A stretch of DNA of 64,000 nucleotides from Pedobacter sp. HDW13 (GCF_011303555.1 NZ_CP049868.1:124001-188000), one strand, 5' to 3'; shown: positions 17,877-29,434, numbered from the stretch's first letter. Notes: generated by a model from the sequence alone, not told the origin. Translations and numbers: made by a program.

Positions 17877-19471
17877 TCAAAAGGATTTTTCTATGGTAAT
17901 ATCATCAAGGATTGCAGGGATATGGCCTGTGTTTTCAAAAACGAGTTTTATCGTTTTTTTATTGGCGTTATATTCCTTTCCCGTCTTAAAAGGAATGGAT
18001 TTTTTCAGAAACTCTTTTTGCCCGGAAGATTCCTGCGCAAGAACCTCTTCCAGATCTCCTGTTACCATTTCTACATTAAAAATATTTACACGGATTCCTT
18101 TCCCTCCCAGTAACCAATAGGCAAGGGTATATTCCCTGTCATTATCAAGGTATATATATTGTTCCACTTTTTGTCCTGGACCAAGTTCAAGCCCTATACT
18201 GTTATCCCTTCCTAACCTGTTAGCCAGTTTACCCGTCCCTTCCCACGGCAATAAACTTCCACTATCTTCAAAACCAGGATTTGGGAGTTCATTACCAGCT
18301 TTCAAGGGCCAGTTGTACGCACGGATATAGTCTACTTCCATATTTACATTCCCCTTATCACCATAACTCCCCAGAAATACATTCATAAAATGATTGGGGA
18401 GAATATCCTCTGTTTATCACTATACTCTTTGATAAGATTACCGTTAATATAGTGCTTGATGCTATTCGGCGTCCAAAGTATACCGTGAGTAACCCACTGG
18501 TTAACATGATCATATCCTTGAGCAATGTGGGTAGCGATATTGTGCTTAAACTTCCCCTGTTGATCGACATGCCCATGGAGGACAAACTGGGCATTCAAGT
18601 TTTCAAAAACATCAATCTCAAAGACCTGTTCCTTTGGCCTGATCCCCTCAACACCATCAACCTTTGTACCTTGCTCAAGATAATAACGTAGATCCGGCCC
18701 TGGTGAATCGAACCAGAAAGCAGTATTCAGGCCTTTTGGGTTACCGGTACTGTTTCTTTTGACCTTTACTTCAAAATAGCCTCCCCTGCTATTGTCCAGC
18801 AGATTCTCCCCCGTTCTCCAGTCGTAAGTCTGGATTGAAGAGATTTTCTGATTGCCTTTTTTGGAAAACAGTCTGTTAGGCAATGAATCCGACACAAAAA
18901 TATCAATCGTCTTGCCGTTCAGCCGATAGGCTGGCTGGGGCAAACGGTCCTCAAGCATTTCATTTCTGGAGTCTGGATCCATATAATTAAAGGAAGAAAA
19001 ATAATTGGTTGTCCACTTATTACGGTTCAACAACGAGTCATTGAATTCATCATGCCAGTAGAGCTGCATGCCTTTTGGCACGGACGCCGAACTTGGTACC
19101 TCGGTTAGCTCGGCAAGTTCTGCTGAATCCAGTTTCCACGTTTTTGAAGTCGTTGCTTCCCCTTTCAGAATTTTACTGACACCAGATCCGTTATAAGCCT
19201 CAATCCATATATGATAATCGGTCTGGGGCTTCACATCCTGAATGTAGTAGCATGTAGTATTGCTGCTGAGAACCGCACATGGGTCAGCGGGCCTTTGTTT
19301 ATCAGATGACCAATAAATACGGTATCCGGCTTCATTTATGGCATTATCTTTCCATTGAAGCTTTATCCAGCTTCTTGTTCCCAATACTGTGAGCTCAGAA
19401 GGAGCAGCAGGGGTCTCACCGAGGACCCCTGAGCTAAAAATTGAGAGCAAAATAACAAAAAAATTCTTCAT
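17877..19471 (-). pseudogene. GH16-family glycoside hydrolase with FN3 domain, frameshifted (locus B)
   Basis: Two frames join into one 531-residue protein if one base is added to the G4 run at 18396-18399, giving RIFSPNHFMNVFLGSYG. Start taken at ATG 19471 (MKNFFVILLSIF), just after the SusD stop at 19473. Order: signal peptide; fibronectin type III domain (about 22-105); GH16 catalytic domain (about 135-385) with the EIDVFE motif, whose two Glu are nucleophile and acid/base; then a C-terminal beta-sandwich domain of carbohydrate-binding type (about 390-531). GH16 enzymes cut beta-1,3/1,4-glucans or galactans; the exact substrate is not determined. It is the only glycan-degrading enzyme visible and gives locus B its role. 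Confidence 0.87.
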
Positions 19472-19472
19472 C

Positions 19473-20990
19473 CTAATTGTATCCTGGATTCTGTTTGATA
19501 ATTCCATTGCTCTGGTTTACCGCTGCACGTGGTAGCGGATAAAGTGCTTTGAAAGGCTCAGCTGTGGTCGATCCATCATCTGCGGCACGTTTGGTAAACA
19601 GGTTCCAGCGGATCAGATCATCTCTTCTCCATCCTTCAGCCCATAGCTCAAAAAGGCGCTCATCCTGGATTTTTGTGAGGAACTGGGCCTTATTCAATCC
19701 TGTTGCCAATGCCGCAAGTCCTGCTCTGGCCCTAACCTGATTCACCGCATCATAGGCCTCGGCATTTGGGCCACCATTTGCTTCATTTATGCTTTCAGCC
19801 AACATCAATAATACATCCGCATAGCGGTATATCGGAAAATCTACTGCACTGTTCTGCGAGTTCGCTTTCGAAGGATCTGGTGCGAATTTCATTGGAACAG
19901 CCCCAAGCTGCCCTGAAGTCCTGGCATTCTGGTAGATAATGTTACCGGATGCATCTTTACCGACTGGATATTTTTCCAACAATACGCCTAGTCTTTTATC
20001 ACTGGGATTAAACTTATCATAGCTTGTCCAACGCATTTTATAGCCACCCCATGCTGTTAGATTGATGCCCGATGGATCCTTGTAATCCGTTGGAAGGGAA
20101 TGGGCTAGCCACATGTTAGTATATTGGTCAGTTCCTGTTGCTGTACACACGACGGCCAGGATGACCTCGGCAGACGCACCACTCTTGTTGGCCACACTAA
20201 AAACATCTTCATATTTAGGCTGAAGTGAATAACCTAAAGATTTGATCTTGGTACCTGTCTCCACAGCTTTGCTCCACTGCTTTTCATGCATATAAAGTTT
20301 CATCAATCCGGTTAGGGCAGCAGCTTTGGAGAAACGGCCATAATTGCTTCCTGTAAATTTTGTTGGAAGTACTTCAGCTGCTTCCAAATAGTCCTTTTCA
20401 ATTTGCTTTACCATCTCCTCACTTGTTGGTCTTGGAACCGGGGAAGCATTTGGATCAGCAGCAATCTTTGCATCGGTTATAATTGTCAGAGGGCCATATG
20501 CAAAATATAGCAACTGGGCATAATGTGCGCGAAGCGCCTTCAGTTCTGCAGTTAACCTGCTTTTTAAATTTGCATCCATATCCACATTCTGCATATCGGC
20601 CAAGGTTATGGCGATACGGGAGATGAAAGGAAGATATCTCGTGTAGTTGTGGGTTACCCAATCGAAATCCGGCGTAAAGTTCAGGGTATGCATCTTGTTC
20701 CAGTCATTTCCCCAGGCGCAAACACCCTCATCGGTAGTCATCATCGCCTGGGTTCTCCAGGCATAGGTTCCCGCATCCCAGCCCCCCTGCCAATCAGATC
20801 CACCTGCCAGTCCGGTGTAAGCAGTACTTACCGCAGCTGTCACCCCTTCCGGGGTCTTAATCACGGTATTGAGATCACCGTAGCTTTTGTAATCCAATCC
20901 TTTTTCGCAGGAGTTCAAAAACAGTAAGCCTATGCAGAGAAAGCCAGTATAAACCGATCTATGAAGCATTGTTCTTATATTTATTTTCAT
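19473..20990 (-). CDS. SusD/RagB-family outer-membrane lipoprotein (locus B)
   Basis: 505 residues. Lipoprotein signal ends in LFLNSC near residue 28. The tetratricopeptide-like SusD core follows, with NQVRARAG and RLFELWAEGWRRDDLIRWN, motifs typical of the C-terminal RagB region, and the family ending KQNPGYN. It should bind an oligosaccharide at the cell surface and pass it to the SusC of this locus. It starts 16 bases after SusC and is followed directly by the GH16 gene. Confidence 0.93.
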   Translation of the reverse strand: MKINIRTMLHRSVYTGFLCIGLLFLNSCEKGLDYKSYGDLNTVIKTPEGVTAAVSTAYTGLAGGSDWQGGWDAGTYAWRTQAMMTTDEGVCAWGNDWNKMHTLNFTPDFDWVTHNYTRYLPFISRIAITLADMQNVDMDANLKSRLTAELKALRAHYAQLLYFAYGPLTIITDAKIAADPNASPVPRPTSEEMVKQIEKDYLEAAEVLPTKFTGSNYGRFSKAAALTGLMKLYMHEKQWSKAVETGTKIKSLGYSLQPKYEDVFSVANKSGASAEVILAVVCTATGTDQYTNMWLAHSLPTDYKDPSGINLTAWGGYKMRWTSYDKFNPSDKRLGVLLEKYPVGKDASGNIIYQNARTSGQLGAVPMKFAPDPSKANSQNSAVDFPIYRYADVLLMLAESINEANGGPNAEAYDAVNQVRARAGLAALATGLNKAQFLTKIQDERLFELWAEGWRRDDLIRWNLFTKRAADDGSTTAEPFKALYPLPRAAVNQSNGIIKQNPGYN

Positions 20991-21006
20991 GTCTGTATGG
21001 ATTTAG

Positions 21007-24000
21007 TTAAAATGTAGCATTGATACCGAATACGTAGCTTTTTACCAAAGGATAAAAATTACTGGTACTCAATTCTGGGTCAAGGCCTGGATATTTGGTT
21101 ATGGTAAACAGATTTTGAGCATCAAATGATACCCTCACCGAAGAAAATAGTTTTTGTTTGGCCAGAACGCCTGTAGGAACAGTATAACCTAAGGTTATAT
21201 TACGGGCACGCAGATAGCTTGCGTCTACCAGCCAGTACGTGGACGGATTCTGATAAGCATTATAAGTCCCATCATTCAATGCGGTAGGTAAGGTTCCCGA
21301 AGTATTCTGAATACTCCACCTTTGTCCGTCCGTTGGCATGGCATTAAATCCGAATGCATCCATTCCACTCTCACTTACCCTTCCATCGGCAATAGGTGAC
21401 CATCTTTTCTGTTTAACCCCTGATAGATAGATATTGAGATCGAAACCACCATAGCGGAAAGTATTACCAAATCCGAAATTATATTGCGGATCGTTGTTTC
21501 CTATATAGGTTTTATCCGCATCGGTAATTTTACCATCCGGGCCAATAAGATTTCCGTTAGCATCATAGCCATGGATATCACTTATAATGAGGCCTCCTGG
21601 AAGCATATTTGGCATATGAGCAGGCGCCGTACCGCTTCTTCCGGTGAATAATCCATCCGCAACATACCCGAATATCGGACTGAACAGCGCTTTTTTTCCA
21701 CTAGGCACTTCATATTTTGCCAAAACTTTAAGCGCGGCATCTGATCTTTGTACCCAATAGTTCAGGTAATGTGAAAAATTGATATTAGTGGACCAGCTGA
21801 ATCCATTAGGTGAATTAGCACGGATATTCTTTGACTCCAGGCTAAACTCGTAGCCTGTTGACCTGGTCTTGCCGGCATTCCCATACACTCCATTAATGAT
21901 AAATCCGGAAGGATAAGGCACAAATGCGATTAGATTGCGGATTGTCTTATTGTAATAATCGAAAGATCCCGATAAACGATTGTTAAACAGGGCAAAATCG
22001 ACACCTGCATTGATTTCTCCGGCTGTTTCCCAAGTCAGGTCAGGGTTGGCTGCCCGGGAGAGTACCAATCCAGAGCTGATATTGTTGGTTCCAAAATACG
22101 CACTCATGCTTGAACTGTATAACGCAAAGGCAGCAGACTGGAACGAGCTGTTTCCTGTTTCTCCATAACCTGCACGAACCTTGAAGAAAGAGATTGGCTT
22201 GATCGACTTCATCCAGGACTCATCCGAAAGCACCCAGCCAGCAGAAACTGCCGGAAAGTACCCCCATTTCTTGTTATCGGCAAAAATAGAAGACCCGTCC
22301 CTTCTCACAGATGCCTGAAGGGTGATGTTTCCATTGTAGGTATAAATGGCACGGGCAAAATAGGAAGCCCAGGTCGTCTGGCTTTTGCTTGAGCCTACGG
22401 TAGGCTTATCGGCTTGTCCTGATTGTATAGAATAATACAGCGTTGCATCAGAAAGGAAATTCTGGTTACCGGCATTAAAGCCTTCCCAATCAGACTGTTG
22501 GTAAGTGTAACCCGCGATCGCGTTCAAATGGTGTCTTTCCCCAGGGACTTATCATAGTTAAGGGTATACTCAAAGAGTTTAGATTGGGATTCTGACTGTA
22601 TAATGGCAGCAGATCCATTCGACTGATTACCGTAAAGGAATGTCCTTGGAAAATAGGTCGATCTTTTAGAGTTCGACTGATCATAACTAAAACTTCCCTT
22701 AGCCTTTAAACCATCAACTATTTTCCACTCACCATAGGCAGTAGTCAGTAAGCGGTTGGACTTGGTCAAATCACTAACCGTACCATACGACAATGGATTG
22801 GGAATATTCGGATAATAAGGGCTCAAAGGGTAACTTCCATCAGCTGCGAGAAGGGGGATATTAGGTGCCCAATAAATCGCCGCTGTTACGATACCGCCAT
22901 TTTCCAGGGTACCATTGGTTATGGTATTATTGGCAAGGGAATTCGAAACTACGATATTTGCACCGATCTTGATTTTCTCAGAAAGGGACTGGTCAATATT
23001 AAGCCTTCCGTTATAACGTTTATAATCCGTTCCAATCAATACTCCTTTCTGATCAAAATAATTTCCAGAGGCGAAGTAGCGTGTTTTGTTATTTCCTCCA
23101 GAAAGGGAAATATTGTGTTGTTGGGTATATCCAGCGCGGGTAATGGCATCAGTTGCTGATTGATCTTCTGAGGCCTGGTCGATTTGCTGCTGGGTATAAA
23201 CAGGAATATAAGGTGAGACTGTTGATGCATCTACGTTGCCGTAGTAAGGTGCTATGTGATTGGTTTTGTACCATTTCTCTTCCCGGATCTGGTTACGCTG
23301 CTGCATATACTCTTTGGCGCCATATACCGGATACATCTTATCAACGTCCTGGACACCATAATTGCCACTGTATTGCAGAGTTGACTTTCCTTCAGCCCCC
23401 TTCTTTGTGGTCACCAATACCACACCTGCGCCTGCCCTAGCACCATAAATTGATGCAGCACTTGCATCTTTCAGGAATTGTATGGATTCAATATCGTTTG
23501 GGTTTATAAAATTCAATGGGGATTTATCCACCCCCCGGCACCGTATTTGGAGCCAACTCCCCCACCCAGATCAGGCTGTCCTGAATTGTCATTCACCGGA
23601 ACGCCATCAATCACATATAGCACACCAGCATTTGCAAAAGAAGGGTTACTGCGTATCTGCACAGTCACACCCGCTCCCGGCTGCCCGGTTGACTGGATAA
23701 CCTGCACGCCGGCCGCCTTGCCCTGAAGGCTCTGCTGAAAACTTGAGGCTACACTTGTGTTGAGGTCTTTGGCATCAATTTTAGTGATGGCACCGGTCAC
23801 ATTCTTTTGCTTAATTGCCCCATAACCAATTACAACAACCGTAGAAAGTTCTTTACTAATCCCATTCAATCTGATTTCGATGGCCTTTTGTCCCCTATAG
23901 GTGAATTCCTGTGTTTCATAGCTGATATGGCTAAATACAAGGATATCCCCATCGGTGAGATCCAATATAAACTTTCCATCAGAATCGGATTGCACTGTTT

Positions 24001-24484
24001 TATCGTTTCCCCTAATCTTGATAAGTACGCCGGGAACGGGTGTCCCGCTTTCGTCCTTTATCTGACCAGATACTGATTTATTCCTAATTTTGGATTCTGA
24101 AGGTAATTCCTCTGCTGCCCCTGCTTTTTTGACGATCACGGTATTACCCTTGATCTCATAGCTTAAAGGTTGTCCCTTAAATAAATGCCTAAGCGCTTCT
24201 TCAAGCGAAACATTTTTTAGATTGAAACTGACCGGAACGGTATTTTCCAGGTAGGTGGCCACATAAAAAAACTCATAGCCACTTTTTGATCGGAGGTTCT
24301 CCACAGCCTGTTTAAATGGAGTATTCTTTTCCCGAAGGGTAATTTTCTGAGCTTTTGCCGTAGCGCTCATTTGTAAGAGAAATGTAAGCAGCAGAACCCC
24401 GATCATCCGTTTCGGTAATCGTATCCACAGATTTCTGCGGAACTCAAAGGGCATAGCAATCTTCTTGAATTTAGTTAAATTCAT
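21007..24484 (-). pseudogene. SusC/RagA TonB-dependent receptor, two frameshifts (locus B)
   Basis: Three overlapping frames (24484-23513, 23531-22524, 22527-21007) are one SusC protein of 1159 residues once a base is added at the C6 run 23531-23536 and another at the C4 run 22539-22542. The repaired joins read GAGGVDKSPLNFINPNDIES and LGERHHLNAIAGYTY, as expected in the plug and barrel. Order: signal, STN domain (FKQAVENLRSKSGYEFFYV), regulatory-like domain, plug (VVVIGYG, GVLYVIDGVPVND) and barrel ending VFGINATF. Neighbours and STN domain match the FecR/sigma pair upstream. It is likely functional in the organism if the shifts are sequencing errors. Confidence 0.9.
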
Positions 24485-24668
24485 AATTTTGGTTTGAATG
24501 GATTATTGGTCTTGTTGTTTGATAATTAGCGCTGTTAGCAGGAGTTAGATGTCCCCAAAGGCTTTCATTGCTAGTAATAGCTTAGAGATTACAGCAGTCT
24601 TCAGTTTTGGATCAGCTTGGTAGCATATTTTTTCTCATCATACTGTTCATTAAAGTTTATAATTTGGT

Positions 24669-25820
24669 TTAGAATTTCTTGATGTATATTTTTTTCCCTA
24701 TCATCCTGATTTTTAACAGTCCAGTGGAACCGATAACATCCAAGATCTTGGATATAGCCTGTTTTTTTGAAAAACGCCCCTTCATTTTATCAAGAGGGAT
24801 CTTTCCTTGATAGATCACCTCAATGTCATACCACCTGGAAAGTCTCCTCATGATCTCGAACACATTTTCATTGTCAAAATCAAAGTTCCCATTTCTCCAG
24901 GACGCTGATAGGAAAGGATCGACCTTTACAGCAGTTATCTTGCCTGTTTTATCGAGCTGAGACTGGTATCCGGGATGTAGTACCAATCTTTCGCTTATGC
25001 TGATCGATCCTTCCAACAGCGTTGTTTTCACAAGTGAATCATCGTGATAATTATTGACGTTAAAATGTGTTCCGAGTACTTTTACATCCTGTCCATTTGA
25101 ATGAACGATAAATGGCTTATGGGCGTCTTTGGCCACCTCAAAGTAAGCTTCTCCCTCTAACTCTACCCTACGTTCACCAAGGCCAGTGAAATTGACGGGA
25201 AACCTGATAGAGGAAGCTGCGTTTAACCAAACATGCGTACCATCCGGAAGGTTCAGCTGATATTGACGGGCTTTGGAAGTCGATAACGTATTTACCATCA
25301 GCTTACCTGCTGTGTTTACAGGGCTACGTCCTGATTTTCCCGTCAGAACAGCATATACCAGGGCATCACCTGAAGTTTTGGAGGCCATTATCCCTACCTG
25401 TTCGGAAATCGGCCCATTTACTCGATTATCCAGGGCTATTATCTTACCAGTTGAGAGTTTGAGCGTCGCAATATTAAAACCGGCAGGTATGTTATGCCTC
25501 AACATCGAGATATCTGTTGGGGTGTGCTTCGAAAAGTTCCAGCCTCCAGGCAAAAGGGCACGTACCACAAAGAAAGCTATTATTATAGCTGCAGCAATCC
25601 CTGAACAGCTATAAGTAACTTTCAGTAGCGATTTTCTACTAATCTCTTTGTTGATTTGCTGAAACATCGCTTTGCGGGTGAATTCAAAATCAGGAAGCGT
25701 ATTTTCTTTTCCTCCCTGTAAGGAATTGCACCAGTGGTTATAGATATGCAGATCATAGTCAGTTGGACTGCCTGATGCGATACGTTCTATTGCGCTGTTC
25801 AATTCTTGGTTCTGGTTCAT
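24669..25820 (-). CDS. FecR-family anti-sigma factor (locus B)
   Basis: 383 residues, intact. Cytoplasmic N-terminal part (about 1-85), one membrane segment (GIAAAIIIAFFVVRALLPGG), a periplasmic FecR domain (QLNLPDGTHVWLNAASSIRF, VELEGEAYFEVAKDAHKPF) and a C-terminal DUF4974-like domain (DNENVFEIMRRLSRWYDIEV). It should restrain the sigma factor encoded 86 bases upstream and release it on a signal from the SusC STN domain. A 180-base gap with a hairpin separates it from SusC. Confidence 0.94.
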   Translation of the reverse strand: MNQNQELNSAIERIASGSPTDYDLHIYNHWCNSLQGGKENTLPDFEFTRKAMFQQINKEISRKSLLKVTYSCSGIAAAIIIAFFVVRALLPGGWNFSKHTPTDISMLRHNIPAGFNIATLKLSTGKIIALDNRVNGPISEQVGIMASKTSGDALVYAVLTGKSGRSPVNTAGKLMVNTLSTSKARQYQLNLPDGTHVWLNAASSIRFPVNFTGLGERRVELEGEAYFEVAKDAHKPFIVHSNGQDVKVLGTHFNVNNYHDDSLVKTTLLEGSISISERLVLHPGYQSQLDKTGKITAVKVDPFLSASWRNGNFDFDNENVFEIMRRLSRWYDIEVIYQGKIPLDKMKGRFSKKQAISKILDVIGSTGLLKIRMIGKKIYIKKF

Positions 25821-25905
25821 CGCCGACTTTAAGAAGCTTTTTAATTGATGCTTTTAAACCATAGGGACATGAAGGCCTACCTACCCCTAAGTCCTTTGAA
25901 TTTTT

Positions 25906-26466
25906 TTATAAAAAAACTATCCAGAACGACATTTTGCCCAGAAAGACTTTTAATTTTTTAAGAGAAATGGTGATCTGGGCCTCAACGGTTTTTTCAGAAA
26001 TACCCAGTCTTGCTGCAATTTCCTTGTTGGATAAATATTCCCCACGGCTCATTTGGTATATCTCCCTGGCCTTGGGTGGCAAGATGAGGACAAACTCTGC
26101 TATGGCATTGCGGAGTTCCTTGATTTCAAGGTTATCATCGTCATATACCAAATCAGTTTTAATGGAGCCTGCAAGAATTTCATCCCTGCGTTTACTCGAT
26201 ACAATTACCCGGGTAAGTTTAAACTTGACAGCAGCCATTAGATATCCTTTGAGATTGGATATATTCAGTTTCCTGCGGTTTTCCCAAAGCCAAATAAATA
26301 TATCCTGTACTGCATCCATACATTCATCCTGATCCTTCAAGATATTTAACCCAAACCTAAAAAGTGTATCCGAATAACGGGAATAGATTGCATTGAAAGC
26401 AGGCCTGCTCCCTTCCTTTAGGCCCTGGATCAATACACTGTCTTCTACTTTTTCCCAATCGATCAT
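25906..26466 (-). CDS. ECF RNA polymerase sigma factor (locus B)
   Basis: 186 residues. Region 2 (about 20-70) includes FNAIYSRYSDTLFRFGL and DECMDAVQDIFIWLWENR. Region 4 (about 120-175) includes LPPKAREIYQMSRGEYLSNK and EIAARLGISEKTVEAQIT. First gene of the locus B strand, followed by FecR. It should direct RNA polymerase to the susCD promoter of this locus. The 550 bases upstream hold its promoter. Confidence 0.93.
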   Translation of the reverse strand: MIDWEKVEDSVLIQGLKEGSRPAFNAIYSRYSDTLFRFGLNILKDQDECMDAVQDIFIWLWENRRKLNISNLKGYLMAAVKFKLTRVIVSSKRRDEILAGSIKTDLVYDDDNLEIKELRNAIAEFVLILPPKAREIYQMSRGEYLSNKEIAARLGISEKTVEAQITISLKKLKVFLGKMSFWIVFL

Positions 26467-27021
26467 TAGTTATGTTTGAAGTTATTCCTTGATATTATTT
26501 GGTTCAGAGGGAAACCGCTTAAGAGAATACCAATAACCAGCCAGTGGGTAGAATATGGCCATAGGATCATTCAGATAAACATCTGATTGGTTTTCTCTTC
26601 CGTAGTAACAAGGATCACACAATGTTATAAATAAAAATCAAACCGCACAACAGTTAATCTGCACAAACGTTTGACAAAAAATTCACTACTCAAAAACCAG
26701 TCGCTGCTCCAGATAAAAATATCTAGAGCCTTTTTCAGTAATTCAACTTCAAAATTCTTACATATTTGGTTTATAATGGAGATTTCGGGCGCCTTGACCA
26801 AGTCATTCTGTTACAGATTGACTACCAACAAAAAACTGCACATTTGAAACATATTTATAATCAATAATTTGAATCGGTCATTTTTTAACGAAACCAACTG
26901 ACTCTACTTTCCGAAATGATATTGTCACTCCTTCCGAAATCTCCACCAACACCTTTATTTCGAGAAAATGCTTTACACAAGCCGATATATTTGTATCAAA
27001 TGTTGAAATATTTGAATTTGT
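26467..27021. other. Intergenic region upstream of locus B sigma factor
   Basis: No gene or clear structured element is visible in 555 bases. It should contain the promoter of the sigma gene on the minus strand and the end of the pirin transcript. Confidence 0.4.
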
Positions 27022-27891
27022 CTAGAGATAATCAATACATCCATAAGCACCAGTAAAAAAGTCCTTATATGCATCGGCAATGCCGGCATCACTATTCATA
27101 ACAAATGGTCCTTCAACCACAATAGGCTCCTTATAGGGTTTACCCCCAAAAACAAAAATATCCGCTACGCTGATCTTATCGTTTTGAAAAACAATCTCTC
27201 TGACATTTTCCTCCAGCACCAGCATTTTACTGTTTCCTAGCACAATGTCATTTATAACTACCTCTGAAGACGGGACAAATGCAGCCACTTCATCACCCTG
27301 GCGTGGCAAAAATGAAAACCTGGAATTAGGATTCAAACGGATGTGATAAATAAATTCAGAATTAAAGGTCGGCAAAGATGATTTCCATACCCCGAATTCA
27401 CCCAACAAGATCCTGATGATTCCACCATGATCCGGCAACTGAACTTCAGGAACATCCTCCGACTGTATAGCAGCATATTCAGGGTCTTCTTTTTTATGGA
27501 TACCAGGCAGGTTAACCCAGAACTGAAGTGAATGGAAGATAGGCCTATCTTTTTCCCTGGTGAAAGGCTTCTCATCATGCATAATCCCATTTCCTGACTT
27601 CATCCATTGCAGCCCACCAGCATTTACAATATCATGATACCCCCTGCTATCATAATGCGAAAGACTACCGCTTAGTACATAATTTAAAGTAGCAATACCA
27701 CGGTGCGGGTGGGCAAAGTCCCCAGAGGGAAGCGGTGAATGATCATACCGGAGATCTACGGGATAAAGATGCTCTAAAAAAACGATGCTGCCCACGGATT
27801 GAAGTCGTCTGGAAGGTAGCAGACAATTGACCAGGAATTTACCAGTCTTCGAATTGATACCCCTGTAGAATAAGGCTTTATTGCTTTCCAT
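27022..27891 (-). CDS. Pirin family protein
   Basis: 289 residues from ATG 27891 (MESNKALFYRG); an upstream start would add ten residues of unlikely sequence. Bicupin pirin fold: the N-terminal cupin shows the metal-binding pattern FAHPHRGIATLNYVLSG with later histidines (SHYDSRG) and GGLQWMKSGNGIMHDEKP, all family hallmarks. Bacterial pirins bind iron and some act as quercetin dioxygenases or redox-linked modulators; which applies here is unknown. It is divergent from the reductase gene at 28070, sharing the control region with the Crp/Fnr-type palindromes at 27972-28007. Confidence 0.92.
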   Translation of the reverse strand: MESNKALFYRGINSKTGKFLVNCLLPSRRLQSVGSIVFLEHLYPVDLRYDHSPLPSGDFAHPHRGIATLNYVLSGSLSHYDSRGYHDIVNAGGLQWMKSGNGIMHDEKPFTREKDRPIFHSLQFWVNLPGIHKKEDPEYAAIQSEDVPEVQLPDHGGIIRILLGEFGVWKSSLPTFNSEFIYHIRLNPNSRFSFLPRQGDEVAAFVPSSEVVINDIVLGNSKMLVLEENVREIVFQNDKISVADIFVFGGKPYKEPIVVEGPFVMNSDAGIADAYKDFFTGAYGCIDYL

Positions 27892-27971
27892 TGTGAAATT
27901 ACGTAAATGATTATAGCACAAATCTCCCTCAATATTGCTACGATCAGAATAACCTATATTATCAAAACCAC

Positions 27972-28007
27972 TTGATATAGGTCAATCGACTTTAGTGACC
28001 TGCGTCA
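27972..28007. promoter_or_regulatory. Tandem palindromes, probable Crp/Fnr-type operator
   Basis: TTGATATAGGTCAA (27972-27985) and TGACCTGCGTCA (27996-28007), centres 23 bp apart, lie between divergent pirin and the reductase operon. A TAATTTTG promoter element (28032-28039) follows 25 bases on. The same pair, with the same spacing, is upstream of the isochorismatase gene at 30802-30837. The TTGAN-N4-NTCAA form fits the Fnr/Crp family, and such a regulator is encoded at 30047-30631. Confidence 0.65.
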
Positions 28008-28069
28008 ATGGCCGATGCGTCTGTTTCTATCTAATTTTGGTTTATCAAAACATTTAAAACCATATCATT

Positions 28070-28675
28070 ATGAAAAAGTCAATTGGAATAATCGGAGCTG
28101 GAAACATAGGAAAAGCTGTTGCCGGACATTTTACAAAAGCAGGTTTCCCTGTATTGATCAGCAATAGTCAGGCTCCAGAATCGCTAGCAGCCACCACAGC
28201 CTTTTTAGGACAGGGTGTAAAAGCCGTAACACCTGCAGAAGCCGCAAAGGCGGATATTGTTATACTGGCACTTCCCTGGTCAGAAGTACTTGGACTTTCC
28301 GGGCTGACCGACTGGGATGGACGTATCGTAGTTGACGCAACCAATCACTTCATTACTTATGCTCCTGACTTCCAGGTAGCCTATCTCGATGGCCTTGCTT
28401 CCAGCGAAGTTGTTCAACAGCATTTGTCTGGTGCCCGTATCGTAAAGGCTTTCAATACCATCTTCTTTAAAATCCTGGAACAGGATCCCCACGTCGAAAA
28501 TGGCAACAGGGTTTTGTTTGTATCAGGCGATGACCAGCAAGCCAAAGAGATTGTTTCACAGGCCATTTCAGAAATTGGCTTTGCTCCTATTGATCTGGGC
28601 TCATTAGCAGTAGGCAGCAAATTTCAGCAGGCCAAAGGGGCGCTGGCAACTTTAAACTTAGTAAAGATCAGCTAA
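28070..28675 (+). CDS. NADPH-dependent F420-reductase-like oxidoreductase
   Basis: 201 residues. The Rossmann nucleotide-binding motif is at the start (GIIGAGNIGKAVAGHF), followed by the NADP_F420-type fold with VILALPWSEV, GRIVVDATNHF and SGARIVKAFNT. These proteins reduce NADP or small substrates; coenzyme F420 is unlikely in Bacteroidota, so an NADPH-linked reductase of unknown substrate is the safer call. First gene of a plus-strand operon; its stop abuts the start of the dehydrogenase at 28676. Transcription should start near the TAATTTTG at 28032. Confidence 0.88.
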   Translation: MKKSIGIIGAGNIGKAVAGHFTKAGFPVLISNSQAPESLAATTAFLGQGVKAVTPAEAAKADIVILALPWSEVLGLSGLTDWDGRIVVDATNHFITYAPDFQVAYLDGLASSEVVQQHLSGARIVKAFNTIFFKILEQDPHVENGNRVLFVSGDDQQAKEIVSQAISEIGFAPIDLGSLAVGSKFQQAKGALATLNLVKIS

Positions 28676-29434
28676 ATGAAACGGTTAGAAAATAAGGTAG
28701 CCATCATCACCGGTGCTGCCGGTGGTATGGGAGCGGCAGAAGCGATATTGTTTGCCGCCGAGGGTGCAAAGGTATTCATTACCGATGTCCAGGAAGCAAA
28801 ACTGAAGGCTGTGGCAGAGGAGATAAAACGCCAGGGAGGCATTGCCGAATATGCAGTTCAGGATGTCAGTTCAGAGCAGAGCTGGATTGATATGGCCGAA
28901 AAAACAGAACTGCTCTATGGCAGAATTGATATTCTGGTAAATAACGCACGCATCACCGGAAACCTCCTTGGTCCAATCGAAGACCGCAGCGTTGAGGAAT
29001 TCAACAAGGTAATTGGTGTGAACCTGTTGAGCCAGTTTCTTGGGGTAAAGACTGTGGTACCCTATATGAGAAAGCACCAATCAGGATCCATCATCAATAT
29101 CTCCTCAATCGGTGGCATTATAGGCTCAGCCAATGCAACAGCTTATACCGCATCTAAAGGCGGATCGAGAAGCTTTACCAAAGGAGCTGCAGCAGAATTT
29201 GCCAAAGATAACATCAGGGTAAATTCCGTTCATCCAGGTTATGTGGCCACACCGATGACCAAAGAGATGAATGGGGCGTCTGATTTTGAGCAAATGGCCG
29301 TCGGAGCAACACCACTCAACAGGGAAGCCAATCCAAATGAAGTAGCCTACGGGGTGCTGTACTTAGCTTCGGATGAATCGACCTTTACCACTGGTTCAGA
29401 ATTAATCATTGACGGCGGTGCCACGGCACTTTAA
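28676..29434 (+). CDS. Short-chain dehydrogenase/reductase
   Basis: 252 residues, classical SDR length. NAD(P)-binding TGAAGGMGA at 13-21; catalytic residues N116, S143/S144, Y157 and K161 (YTASK) are present. The usual NNAG reads NNAR (89-92), a minor deviation next to the cofactor. C-terminal family motif DGGATAL. It oxidises or reduces an alcohol/ketone in the cytoplasm; substrate unknown. It follows the F420-type reductase with no gap and precedes the SnoaL lipoprotein by 12 bases, all one operon under the palindromic operator at 27972. Confidence 0.93.
   Translation: MKRLENKVAIITGAAGGMGAAEAILFAAEGAKVFITDVQEAKLKAVAEEIKRQGGIAEYAVQDVSSEQSWIDMAEKTELLYGRIDILVNNARITGNLLGPIEDRSVEEFNKVIGVNLLSQFLGVKTVVPYMRKHQSGSIINISSIGGIIGSANATAYTASKGGSRSFTKGAAAEFAKDNIRVNSVHPGYVATPMTKEMNGASDFEQMAVGATPLNREANPNEVAYGVLYLASDESTFTTGSELIIDGGATAL

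Noticed and set aside
24483..24660. Third antisense RNA at the locus B susC start
   Set aside because: TAATTTTG is present over the start, and a bulged stem (TGCTAGTAAT with ATTACAGCA) follows, but no T-run terminator is convincing.
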